This document shows, in pieces, positions 41,101 to 54,582 of a stretch of 64,000 nt of DNA. This DNA comes from Syngnathus acus. Its lineage: Eukaryota; Chordata; Actinopteri; Syngnathiformes; Syngnathidae. A program made the position numbers and the translations under genes. The DNA is taken from contig NC_051100.1 of the NCBI RefSeq assembly GCF_901709675.1, positions 2,790,001-2,854,000 of the forward strand, in the 5' to 3' direction. Each line of letters begins with the position of its first letter. Position 1 is the first letter of the stretch. The notes beneath the pieces were generated by a model. It saw nothing but the letters and a program-made list of their open reading frames with translations. It had not been told where the DNA came from and made no database searches.

Positions 41101-43522
41101 GCCGCAGGTGGGAAATGGAAGGCATGATGACTGTGGGTAGAGATGAAAAGATAGGTGGGAGATGAACCAACTTAAAATTGAAGGGGAATAGTTATTGCTA
41201 ATCTGGGCTACTGATCGAAGCGCTAGGAATCGATTGTTAAAGCGGAGATATAACGTGGAACTTACTTTTAATTGCTTTTGTACAATTTTATCCTTGCTAG
41301 AGTATAAACCATTATGCAGACCACCTGGGCGGTCCTGCATGGCCGAAATGCCGCCAGACCTGAAAGCTTTCCATCACATGATCACTTACAGGGAGGCGAC
41401 TTTTCTTTATGTTCTCCAAAGTTTTTTTTCTTTCAATGTCTGGAAGTTCCAAAACGGCCCTTCCTTGAGAGAGGACGTTTTTTTTTTTTTTTTTTTTTTT
41501 TTAACATAATCCTTTTGAGTGAGCGGGAAGTCTGAGAGCGTCGATCCCTGCCAAATTCAATGGCGGGGGGGAAAAAAAAGAAGAATGCGCCTCTTTACTA
41601 TGTTAAACAGATCTGGCCCAAGATGTAATGCTTTCTTCCTCAGATCACGATAAAGCCCTTTGGCTGCTTGCTAACAATCTGCCATCTAAACATTCATTCA
41701 TTGTATAGAACTAAGTGTTTTGCTTAGTTCCTACTTTGCGATTTATTGCAGTCCGCCTAATGTCGGACTAGATGGTACCGGCAACTTTACAGGTGACAGT
41801 TTGGCCGATATATATCAAGCACCATCCCGTGTCGAGTATATAAACAAACCACATTGACATACAAAAGTTAGACAATTTAATGCTAACCCGCAATGCAAAA
41901 CGTCATAGACGGGGCTAATGGAACTAGCATCGATGTGGCAGTAGTTCGAAACGTTATATTTGAAAGACATCCCATAATATGATGCACCACACAATTCTTG
42001 TGTTTTGTTGCTTAACCAGCATCTTTACCACTGAATCCCTCACTCTTTATGTATGCATGTGTGTGTGTGTGAATAAATCCCCCGAGGACCTTGGCGATAA
42101 GGCGCCAGATTGAGTTTTCTTCACAGAGCGAGATCTTGCCGAGATTTGCGTGCGTGAAGATGTCTGGGAAAATGTTACAGGATGCTATCATGGCATTATC
42201 GAACCCCACGCGTCTGTGTATATGTATATGGGCTCTCCAATTCATGTCGCGCCGCTTTAGCTTTGTTTGTGCTTTGAGCTGACGACAGGCTTCATTCACA
42301 GCGAATACAAGATGGCGGTTGTTGCCGTCTGACTCAATGCATTGGTGTCATCAAATTATCTAACTGCGGGAGGTATCAATTCACTCACCTGGACCATTTT
42401 TTTTCCCATCTCGTTCCTTGTCCAGGAGTCCCCGTCTGGCCGACGCAAGGCCCTGGCCACCAGCAGCATCAACATGAAGCAGTACGCCAGCGCCATGCCC
42501 ACGCAGACGGACGTCAAGCTCAAGTTCAAGCCGCTTTCCAAGAAGGTCGTGTCGGCCACGCTGCAGTTTTCCCTCTCCTGCATCTTCCTGCGGGAGGGCA
42601 AAGCCACGTGAGTCAAATAAGATCAAATGAAAATACATTTAAATGAATGGACGAAATTCTCTAGCTGTTATTTTTACGTTTGGCCCAGGCTGTCAGTCGC
42701 TCTCAGCCTGGCTTTTCTTCATCACTCTTTCCTAGCGATCTTTTTATCCAAGCAACTTTAATTTTCAGACTCTCTCTCACTCTCGTTTGTGCATCCTAAT
42801 TTGATAACTTCCATTAAAAGGCACACACTCGAGCACATTGGCGGGGGCCTTTGTTGTGTTGCGGACGGCGGGTCGATGGCGCGTAACCCTTGTTAACCCT
42901 TCGGGGAATGATGTCGACCACACACAAACAAACTCCATCACGGCGCTTCAAATGAAGCCCCGGCGCCCGGGAAGCGGCAAACACAAAGAACACAGACACA
43001 CAAGAGAGCGAGAAAAGATTATGACGGCGCGTTGGAGGGCGACGGCGTGAAATAATGTGCGGCGGGGGAGCGAGGACATGAAGGCCAAGATGAGACAAAA
43101 GGTTTGCATGAGAAGTTAGGAAGTGACAGAGGTGGAGGCGGCCTTACATTTAATCCTTTGAAACGGACGCCGTCTTCCCGTCGCATGAAAATTCAACACT
43201 GCTGTATTTCCATTTATTCATCGCTATGCATAATCTCGCCTTTTTTCCCCCCCACATGTTAATCTCTCAAGGTTATGTATAGCCTTGCGTGTGTTTTTTT
43301 TTTTTTTTTTAAACGTATTTCAGGCATGATATGCATTTTGCATTGATGTGAACCACCCCCCCCCCCCCCTCCTCCAATCCAGCGACGAGGACATGCAGAG
43401 CCTCGCCAGCCTGATGAGCATGAAGCAGGCCGACATCGGCAACCTGGATGACTTCGAGGAGGAGAACGAGGAGGATGAGGAGAACAGGGTCAACCAGGAA
43501 GAGAAGGCGGCCAAGATCACAG
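28727..43522 (+). CDS. ehbp1: ehbp1 exons 1-6: NT-C2 membrane-binding domain
   Basis: Residues 1 to about 211. The first four exons give [54 protein letters not shown] and [14 protein letters not shown], nearly identical to human. After a 10.7-kb intron, exon 5 (42426-42607) gives [20 protein letters not shown] and the end of the C2 fold ([15 protein letters not shown]). Exon 6 adds [20 protein letters not shown] and an acidic run. The NT-C2 domain binds phosphoinositides. The W at residue 35 is split over the first junction (TG/G), as in human. Confidence 0.93.
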
Positions 43523-46500
43523 GTAGCCACTGGCCGCAGAATGTTTCTCGTATGACCAACATGTGGCTAAAGTTGAATTCAGTCAGTCTATCATAGCACG
43601 TGGGAAAGCCTAACGAAGTTATCCCTCACCGCCAACCTATTATTTTTTCCCCCATGTTTACAGAAGTGTATAAACTAGAATGTCTTCACACTTGTATTTA
43701 TATTCACGCGGCGTGTACAAGCATGTTGTGGTGTGATGTATGTCCTCTCCTCCCTCCTGCTTAGTCTAATCTAACGTTTCTCCCTCCTCCTGTTCAGCTT
43801 CACGCTTTCTCTCGGCGCTCTTTTGTCTCATCCGTATGTGTGCGCGTCGAGCGCCTACAGCCACGCTCCGCTTAGCGTGCGTCTCGCTAAGCAAAAAATC
43901 CCAAACTCCCTCCAACTTGTATTTACAAGCTTCCCCGAAGATGCGCACGTTTTGGGTCCGGGTTGGGGCGGGACCCCGTGGCGCGCCCTGCAACGGCGTC
44001 TTCTTCATCCTTCCTTGTCATGTGACCCTGTGGTCTGCAGAGATAGTAAACCAGCTGAACGCCCTCAGCTGCTTACATGGCTACGATGACGACGTCGACT
44101 ATGGCATCGGCGTTCCTAAGCGAGCGCACATGGCGGCCGCTAAGCCTGTCGCTTCCTCGCAAGGTCTAAATTTCTTCCCAACTTTCACCCAAATCGTCTT
44201 GTCTGGTTTTGTGAAACCCCCCCCCTGATTTATTTTTGTGTGGTACATCATTATTTCGTTGACTTTTCTGTTTCTTCCATGTAGCGTTTTGACTTTGGTG
44301 TTGTGACAATGTTGTCAGTGGACTTGTAACATTTTCTTCGTATTTAGTTTTTGTGATTGACTGCAGTTGGCAGTGAACCAAAGCAAGAAAGCTGTGTCCA
44401 GACAAGACTTTAAAAGTATGAAGGCTCACCATTCTTTCAATTATGACCATTTTGGCTCCCATATCCTTCTAAAATAGACAACACATAGACTGGCTAACTA
44501 TTAGCCACTATTAGCCAACAGGCCTAACTTTTTTTTAAAGCCACACACACCTCAAAACACCAAAACTAAAGAAAGCAAGTTGTTGTATACGTGATGCTCG
44601 CATGACTCCACACATACTTCTCCGTCTAAATTGGGTGACAAATGCTTCTTATCAGCAAAGTCCACTTCACATAGCGACACCGCAAATAGCCAAAGACACG
44701 CCGCACTTTGGAAACGGGTCTCGGCATCTCCCTTTTAGCGCCCCTTTGCTAGCGCCTGGTCTCCATGCAAATGAGCCACAGCGGCGAAGGCGACGACGAT
44801 AAAGCGGTCAAGTGTCAGCTCCTTCGGCCCACGTCTCCGTGGCAACTCCACGCAGCTCGTCTCCCACAGTAACCCACCCACTAATTGCACCAATGTTCCC
44901 AGAAAGAAGCTCAGTCAAGTTTAGCTGGTGCTTACTTGTGGTTCACTCCCAAGTGCAGCACGTTGTTATTCTACATGTAAAACAACTCATTTTCATGCCA
45001 CATGGCTCATTGTCCCGCTTTTTCAAACTCGTTTTGATTGACTTTTTATTCTCACCACCAAAGAGCTGATCAACAAGCTGAACTTCCTGGAAGACGTGGA
45101 CCGCGAGACGCACCCGGCAATGCTCGCTAACCCTTTTGACGAGCCCGGTGATCACCTGCCCGAAGCCAACCACCTCAATCCGTTCTGCGATCCCGACGAG
45201 GACGGTATGTGATCCAGTTGTTTACGGTTTGAGCGTTCGTATTGGGGATACAATTTACCCGTGGCCCAACTTGAGTTTGACTTTTTGGAAGTCAACCAAC
45301 TTTGAGCCCAGGCTATAATCACAAAGGCGTAAACAATAAATGAGGCCATGTTTGTCAAACAGAACCTCCTGAGCAGCCGTCTGCTTCACGGGCCAACGAA
45401 TCCTCCGATGTCTCTAATCCATTCGACGAACCCACGGAGGAGCCCCGCGACGCAACATCGGGGAACCCTTTCGAAGAGCCGGAGCGAGACGAAGTCAGCT
45501 CTCAGTCAGAGCCGGAGACCCCGAAGGCTCGTCCCAGGAAAGGGGCGCGGCCGGTCGACATGAACAAGTACTTGTACGCCCACGTTGGACAAAATGATGA
45601 GGAGGAGCTTGATGAGTAAGTTATCTGATTGTTTTGAGTTGTTCAGTTCTGGTCCATGCGGCCTTGACAGACTTGCGGTTGAGCGATGCAGTCAAAACGC
45701 TTGATTGGCACGACTGTCCCTTTAAGGTCGTTCTCCGCAAAATAGAAAGTTCACAGGAGCAGTATCGTGTTTTGACTGGAGCTCCTTCAGCCGCGTATGT
45801 TGCTCCACAGGCTTTTCTTTGCTTTGGCTTCTTCTGTCACTGCGACCGCTCTCGGCTCGCCTTTGAATCGAGCCTATCCAATTCTCCTGTTTATTTAGCG
45901 CCGCTTTGTTGCATGCTGAGTGAGTATCTCGGGGGGCTTTCACTGCCACAAGCGTGCCTCTATATTGATAACATTCTGTGGTATGCGTGTGTCCTGTCTG
46001 TCAGTAGTGCACCTTGAGAAGCCAGGATATGAGCTGGCCCGATTTTTCTATTAGCTCACCTGTCTTGTTCATTGTGTTGCAACCAATCCACACAAATATT
46101 ACATTTGTTCAAACAACTCAACCAATGATGGACCAAACACTTTTAATCTATTGAAGAAGACACATTATGCTTTAAAACGGTTCACAGGTGTCTTGAATAA
46201 TACATGTGGCATGATTTTGTCAAAATATGCCATTCTTAACGTCTTTCAAATTTCCAACCAGGTCCAACCCGTTCTACGAACCAAGCCCCACGCAGAGCCC
46301 TGCTCTCCTGGACGCGGGCAGCAGCCAGAAGAAGAGAGCTCCCGCACCACCAAGCTCGTCGGGCCCCGGCCTCCATCCCGCCACGCTTGCGCCTGAGATC
46401 TGTTCCCGCCAGGACGGGGAGAAAAAAACCTTGCCGGTTGGGCCAAGCCCCGTGGCGTCGGTCAAGGGGAGAGAAATGGCCTCCTCGTCCCCCAAGGTAA

Positions 46501-49500
46501 ACAGTTAACACTTGAACTACTGTATTTTTGTTTTATACAATACACGCTGAGGCACTCCGAATAACCAAATGGCACCTTAAAAAAAAAAATATATATATAC
46601 TTTTTTTATTTTTTTATATGATACTTATTATATTATTATATTTAATGAAATAATTCATTTTTAAATGCAGTGGTCCTGACATCAGCTCCCGGCCTACACA
46701 CACACACGCATGCACTGAGCAACTCATTGCGTGTTTGTGTATTGGAATTGGGGGGGGGAAGGTGTTCTGATCCATGATTTATTTATTTATTTATTGAAAT
46801 TAGGCAAATGCTGGCTGGCTCTAATTAAATGGATGATGGTCACACACACGCTCACGGCAGGAGTCGGACCACTGGTGGGGAATGATTGGCTGGGGTTGGG
46901 GTGAGGGGCGGCATGGGTTCACTCTGCATATGTGTGTGTGTCAGCGTGTGCGTGTTTGTGTGTGCGGGCATGCGCATGTGTGTGTAAGGGGTTGAATGGG
47001 CCTATGTGGAGGCTTAAACACAGAGGGCTTAACTACAGCAGAGCGATCACAAGGGGGTGTTGACCCCCTACGCGCACTCGCTCACACGTGCGATGGTACA
47101 GTTACTTATATATACACACACATACGTACACACACACTGGCACGCACGCACACAAGCGCTAAGCACCCCACCACCCCTTTGCACCTGGCTAGCTGACTGT
47201 TTTAGTGGCTGTCCATGTAATTATGGCACAGTGCCTTTATCACCCAGCCGCACTTGCCTGTGACTGTGGGTGGGGGCTGAGCCACTTTAATTACCCGAAG
47301 CCAGTGGCCTGTGGTGGGCCACACTTGGCCAAGAGATGCCCCTGCCTCTAGAGGGAGGGATGAAGGCAGATGGGAATGCACAGGACGGATTGTGGGAGAT
47401 TTGGAAAGGTTAGTTACAAGAGAAAGGTGCATTTTTAGTCGATGTTTTTCTCCCCACTGGGTGGCGCTGTCACTCGGAATGAAATATTAGTATCATTCCG
47501 TCCACAATGTTGGAATACGACCATGATTCTCTTGTCATTGTTGTATGACTACTAACGTTTGGTCCGCAATGGCAGGAAAGTACGCGTTGAACCTGTAAAA
47601 TTCAAGCCGTGTTCATAAATGTCCGACTCAAAGCAAAAGATACGCAGGGTGGATGGTTGGAGATGGAGGGATGTCTTTAAGACGGTGAAAAGAGAGAGAG
47701 GGTGTTCAGACGGGCCAGTGTGAATGGGTTTCTATTTCTTATTCTCGCTCAACACTCACAAATACGTCTCAGCCATGTGTTGGCGGCGAGATGACCTTTT
47801 TGAATGTATGAAGTCAGAGGGGATTAAGAGGAGACATTCTCGCTATGAGAGGCCCGAAACGAAGGCGACACGTCGCAATGCGGACGTGTACGGCGTGCAG
47901 ATGCGGGGCTCTTGAATACACACACACTTTCGCACTTTTTTTTTTTCCAGTCAGCCCGTTTCAGGGACACCCGTCACGTGTTCCCCAACCTCAACCCACC
48001 TAGCCGCCGCTAAAGTCTGGTTGGTCACCTCTTCCTTTTATCTCCTGCGATAGCTTTGGTGGTGCACACACCCTTTATTTATTTGTATTTGTTTGCACCA
48101 ACTGTTCTCATGGCGGTCCGGCGTGCAGGGCCGAGATAAAACGCGAGCCGCGAGACGGTCAGGTCTAATCTGGCAATGGGTATGAGAAAGGGGGAAAAAA
48201 AAGATTCTCCAATTGAAAGGCAGGGGTGATGCATTTACAACTCGCCCCGAGGAAATATATCGTGTGATTGCATGAATGAAATCATGTCGGAGGCAAAAAG
48301 GTTTTGAACATATTGTTGCTGTCGGATATCAGCCGATAATGGCAACTTCAAACGACATAGGCCAAATTCCTCTTCATTCTGTTATATAAAAGGAAAGTAA
48401 TCAGTAATTAAACATTGTCAGAGGCGATCGGATGTTCCGTATCATTGCATCGGACGCTCCCACTTCACGGGCAGCTTGTGAAGAATCGCCGCAACGTGCC
48501 GACATATGGGAGCGCCCGCTTCCTCGGTGCACAGCTATTACGCGTACAGATGGGATTTGCCGTGATGATTTCACAAAATGTATTTATTTGAACAAACGAC
48601 GCAGCAGTTGTTTGCTTGGGGCCATGAAATTGATTTTTGCAAGGCAGCAATTCTATTCCGTTTTTTTAGCAAAATGAATTAGCTCGGTATCGTCAATAAT
48701 AGACTCGCCAAAAAAAACCAAAAAGTCTTGTCAAGTTTCCCCATCTTTGAGTTTGAAGGAAGTATTTGTCGGATTAATTCAAATGCACATTGAGAGTTCC
48801 TGTCGGGCGGGTTGTGATCTCTGTCTGGTCCGATTCAGTCCATCTCTTTTCCTTGGAGCTGATCCCCCAAAACTCCCCCCTCCTCCTCCTCCCACACCCT
48901 TCTCCTTCTTCCCAGGAATTCAGTGATCTCTTCCTCAGTCTTCTCCATCTCTATTCCGTAGCACTCTACACTTAGCTGCGCCGATCTTAAGATTTTCATC
49001 CCGTTTCCGCTTGACAAACTTTTTATTTGCCACATTTTCATATAAGGAAAAAGTTTGGAGCTTATATCTGCGGGCTAAAAAGTTTGAGCAAATACGTTCA
49101 AGTTCATATTAAAAGTACAAAAAGAATAAAGCCTCTTCAGTTTTGCGTAGCTGCCATTGAGTGGCGGTAGAACTTTTTAAGTTTATGAAAATGAGCATAT
49201 ACTGTAGTTGTTAAAGTCATGGATTTTATTTTTTTGCAAATCTTAGGACCCCCATTTTACATTCCTCTTTGCCAAGGTGAAATATTTGATCGTTGTCTAT
49301 GGTTGAAGGGTTTCTCTGATTCGTCTGTTAATAAAAGGGGTGAAATTAAATGCTTTTTGTTCCTGTGTCTCGATGGGGGGGGCGACGAGGGCACAGGCCG
49401 AAGACCTCTTTACGGCCCCCCCGCTACCTCCAAATTGAAATTAGAATAAATTAACATGATTTAATTGAGTTCGCGCTAGGCTGCGATATTTCTTAATTAG

Positions 49501-52500
49501 CTTCCGCTAGGCCAAGCGGCAAGCGAGGACCGCCGAGCATCGGCGAGGTGGGCGCGACGAATGAGAGATGTTTGCCGAGGACAAAGGAGGAGCCCGGGAG
49601 ACAAGGACAGTCGTCACTTGTCTTGCCGTGTCTGCCCTTGGTAAGACCTATTTTTATTTTTTGCATTATATAACGTTTTTTTCATCTTTTCCAATAAGTT
49701 TGACTTGCCATTCGTGCCTAAGACCAAGTCCATTTGAACAAATGTACAACTTATTACAAGTATCCCTATACCGCACGCTAACGGCTAAAGCTACCTGGAA
49801 TGTACAGCAGCGAGTCAAAGTAGCTACCCGACTCTTCCGTTCCCCCTATAAGCTGTGTAATATTAGCAGAATAATCCTCCACTGGTGTAAAAGGCTCCCT
49901 CTACCTATGTGGACCCCTCCCCACTAGCGTTTATTTGCGGCCTCTGAGTGGTCTGACATTGGATCTTGTGGGAGAGGAGGTTTCCTCCCAGGGTCAGATC
50001 ACTGAGCTTCCTGTGTGTCCTTCCATGCCGGAGGGCAGCACTGTCATCGCGTCAGGCTCAAGGCCCACCGGACAATATCGGCCACTCACCTGTCGTCAGT
50101 CACGTTAACATTGATTTTGTCAAATAGCGGCCGTGCTGCTAATTGCCGCTGTTCCCCAATTAGTCGTTAATTGATCAATAGTACCTTGCCTTTATGGGGG
50201 CTTCAATCGAGAAGTGGATAATTGAGCTTAGTGTGGTAAAGTGCCATCAACAGGTTGCAAATGAGAGACTGGAAGAGTCACAGAAAGGCAAGGTAATGGA
50301 TGGCATTGATCAAATAAATGCTCGTTATGAATTTGGACAATTTGCTAAATTGTGCAAAAAAAGAAGTACGTTATGATTATAAAAGCAGCGGCTTTGGGAA
50401 CTTTGGTAAAGCCACACGCATTAACACGATTAGGCTATTGAAATTCCTGAAAGAGAAAATAACCTTTTTTGTTGGCTTTTCAGGTTCCGATCGCTTCTCA
50501 ATTTTTCACATGCTCGCCTTGGAAGGCAGCCGCCTCTGTGTGTGTTGTGACTTTTTTTTTTTTTTATCCAGTTACTGTAATGCAGGTATCATTTTTTTTT
50601 TCCCTTCGCTGCCTCCTTCTCCTTTGCCGGGTTGCACGTCGGGTTCACAAGTTAAGCACCGCGCAAGAGCTCACTCTCAATATCCGCGTCGACGGCTGTA
50701 GGAAAAAAAAAAAAAAAAAAAAAAATAGGGCCTTCCGCAAAGCGCCTCTTGTAATCTGCCTGGGGTAAGTCCTCTTTAGTTTTATCTGCCAGGGATTACC
50801 TCACAAGCTGCAAGCGGGACCGGCGTACAGAGAAAACGATGAAGATGGAACCAAATGAAAACAAATCGCTATGTAATCTCCGCCAGGGAGCGAGCGGGCG
50901 GGCGGGCGGGCGGGCGAGCCAGCCAGAGAGAGCGACTGGCTTTGGTCTTGAAGGGAAGTTTCCCGTGCCACTCATTTAAAGAGGGAATTTACTAATCCCT
51001 CCATGATTGATGTCTGCTATGAGAGGCTCTGTAGCAGACTAATAGGGCTTATGAGGATGGCCACAAAGTCCTTTGTGTGTGTTTGAGAATGAAGCAAACC
51101 TGCGTTGCTCCGTCCAGCGGGGTTTGAATGACACGGAGAAGGGGTAACATTATCTTAATCTGGATTTAACTCTGCCCAGTCCTCCAGGTGTGTGGGTCTA
51201 AGGACCCCGTGGTTTTAGATAAGTCTCAAAAACTCTTCAGACCCCCCAAAATGGTCCAAGGCCGACCTCCCTTTGCACAATGACTCCCAGTTAATCATGA
51301 AAACCGAGTTATCACCTTTGAAGTGTTTTTACATTTTCGCTTCCCTTTTGGTCCATTTATTAAAATAATAACTAAGATTGTTCGAAACGATTATCGTGTG
51401 ACGTCGGGTGCATTAAGAGCGTCTTTCCTTGATGTCGCAGCCTTTCTGACAACCTCGACGTTACCCTCTCCCCCTCACGCGCTACATTTTTAATTCAATT
51501 AATGCAAAGCAACATTTAAAAGGAACCTTAGAAGTACCTCATGAATTGGCTTCCATCTTACTTAAATGTGCACTCTTGCGTGTGAAGAGAAATGATAAGA
51601 CTCTCTAATTGCCTTTTTAGAATAATAATAAAAAAAAAAAAAGGCCTCCCTTTTGTCAATTACGATATTCAGACACTGTGTCGTCGGAAGTACCGAGTGG
51701 TGCCTTTTAAGGCCATCCCTCGCTTTTTGTTTGGATTTGAGCTTCCTCGCACAAGTTTATTCACTATGTGGAAAAAGAAAATCACGACACAAGAATGAAT
51801 AGCAATTCATTTTGTCTAAAGTTTTAGCCGCAGTCAACAAATGTTTGTAAATGCGTGCGTGTGCGTGCGTGTGTGTGTGTATTCTGATCAGTAGTCAAAG
51901 AGTTGACTTTGTAATTATGTTCATTATAATTGGCCACACTATCGGACTCTCTCATCGTTGTGAAGCCCACTCCACACTGGACAATGGTCGCCCTGTGTGT
52001 GTACGTGTGTGTGTGCGTGTGTGTGTGATTGTGGAGGACTTACTTACACATGCACACACACACACACACACTTGAGCGTGTCTTAACCTCCTTAATGAGT
52101 TTTGCCCACCCGCGCTCCGATTAATTGATAAACGTCAGCCTTATCGGCGTGGCCGATCTGTGAATCCATCCCACGTCTCGATTTGTTTGTTAAAGATGTC
52201 CGTTAAAGGAGATTAATGGCGCTGTATAGATTTATGACAGATCGCGGCAAAGCTTCTTTAAGGATGCAGAGAAGAACTTGGGATACTTTTTTCCGGTGTG
52301 TCTGTGTGACATGTTGAAAAACAAGTCTGGTAAGATATGAGAGTCACATCATTTGTTAATAAAAAGTGAATTTTTATTTATTTTTATCAAAAGTAATGTA
52401 ATTCATTTTTTTATTTAAAAAAATGAAATTAAATAATCAAAAAAATGAATTTGACATGCGATTAAATTGAGTTACGCACGCACACTCGCCGAGCGCCCTT

Positions 52501-53602
52501 CCTCATTCCGAGCGTCACGCGATATTACCTTTTGTATGTTAATATGCGTGTTATTTTTCACGCTACATTCGCCCCCCCCCCCCCCTCTCCTGTTCCAGTC
52601 CCGCTATTGTTCCATCCACTCCACATTCCATTTACATAATTGAACTTTTGATTAGACTCCGTCGTTTGAAACGAGAGGCGCGGTAAAATGATGCCGGGCG
52701 ATTCTCCTCCTTCTTCTTCTGCGGGCTTTGTTTTTCTAACGAGAAGACGTCAGGAGCAGAGCGAGACAAATTTAGACAAATGTAGCATTTCGAGAGAGTT
52801 TACAATTATGTAATGGATTATATCGCAGAAGTTGTCGACTCTAGTATGTGTTTGCCGCATGTCCGAGATTGACACGTTCACGTATGTAGAGTTAGCGCGC
52901 GTCTCGTGTTGCCGTAGGCTCCAGTTTGAGCGGATTACAAGTTTTAAAGAGTCGCAGATTCGACACCTCCTCAAATCTGTCACACTGCTTTCAAGCAAGC
53001 GAGATTGGAAAGACCCACAGTAGCAGTGGTGGCAGGCAGCCTTTTCTTCTCCTCCTCCTCCCTGCCATCGTATCGGCGTTCTTACGTCACCGGGTGGAGG
53101 CCGGTTAAGTTTACGCTCCACAGGTAAAGTCTGTCTTTGTGTACAATGGCTCGTGCCAAAATATGACCTGATATTTTTGGTCACAAAAAGTCAAACCTTT
53201 CCTTCGGTTCTGGCTAAAGTCTTTGCAAAAATTGCGATAATCTTCCCCAACAGGAAACCGCATTCCCAGGTTTCCTCCTATCTTGTGGTTCAGGTATTGT
53301 TGGGAGCTTAACCAACCCCCCACCCCCCCATGGTCGCTCTCTGCCTCCATTTACTTCTCTTTTTGCCCCGTTTGGTGTATGTTGTTGACACTGCGGCGCG
53401 GGGAATAATGGATTCTCTTGTCGGCCCTCCTTGTATTTTCCCGCCCAGCCTGTTAGGCTGCCGTTTAATAGCGGCAGAGGGGAGGTTATGTGGTGCTGAT
53501 AGTAATGAAGCTTTTTCTTCCTTTTTTCTTTTTTAATGCGGAATGTTCGCGGGCCGAGGCAATCCTCGCCGCTAATCCTACCCTGCAGCCTAGCTAGCTA
53601 CA

Positions 53603-53649
<47 letters not shown>

Positions 53650-54522
53650 CACACATGCACGCCTTCCTTCAGGCAAACTGTAAGTCAACATGCATTTTGA
53701 CTCCACGCGCACTCGTAATGAAATGCGGCCTGTTCCTGTCCAAGCCGATACGCTTTTTCTTCCAACCTTTGATGCATTTGTAAACACTTTATCAGGGCCC
53801 GATGTAATGGAACCATCCGGGATTCCCATTTGAGAGAATCACATCGGCGTCACCAGGCCTTTTATGCCGACATCCGGTCTCACGGCCATACGGCGAGTGC
53901 AAACGACTCAAATGTTGCTCAGAAAAATTGAAATCGACTCGATAATCACTTTAGAGACATTGCTTTTGATATTTATGTTAATTTGATAAATCCTGTTGTT
54001 GTTGTTTTTTTCCTCCCCAACTGGTGTGTGTGTGTGTGTTTAAGTGCGAGTGTGTAATGTTTTCTGCCAGGGGGGGGTTCGCCTGTGCGTCTAATTGCTT
54101 TAATAGGACCTGGTGTATAATCCCAGGTAATTAGAGTGCTCCAATTAGACGGCTACTTTTTCACCGTCACTTGAAAGAGGGGGACGGGGAAAGGCCTGGA
54201 GGAACACCACTACACACACACACACACATACCTGCCTATCCACCTAACGACACACAATGTTCTATTCTTCGGTGACGTATTTTCTGTAACTACATCCCTC
54301 TTACCTCTTCTGGACTTGACGTCCGTGTTATTATTTGCTTGTTGTTTTTTTATGGTTCTTATTTATTTAGGCTGACCTTGTGTGGAAGGTCCCAGGGGAT
54401 AAAGGTTAAGGCCCTCTTTTAAAGATGAGCAGGAAATGTCAAGTGTCTCCCCTTCGGGCTAGCGCCACTGTCTCCTTGCACTGAGATGCCTAAAGGGGTT
54501 TTTACTACTCACACTCAGATAG

Positions 54523-54582
<60 letters not shown>

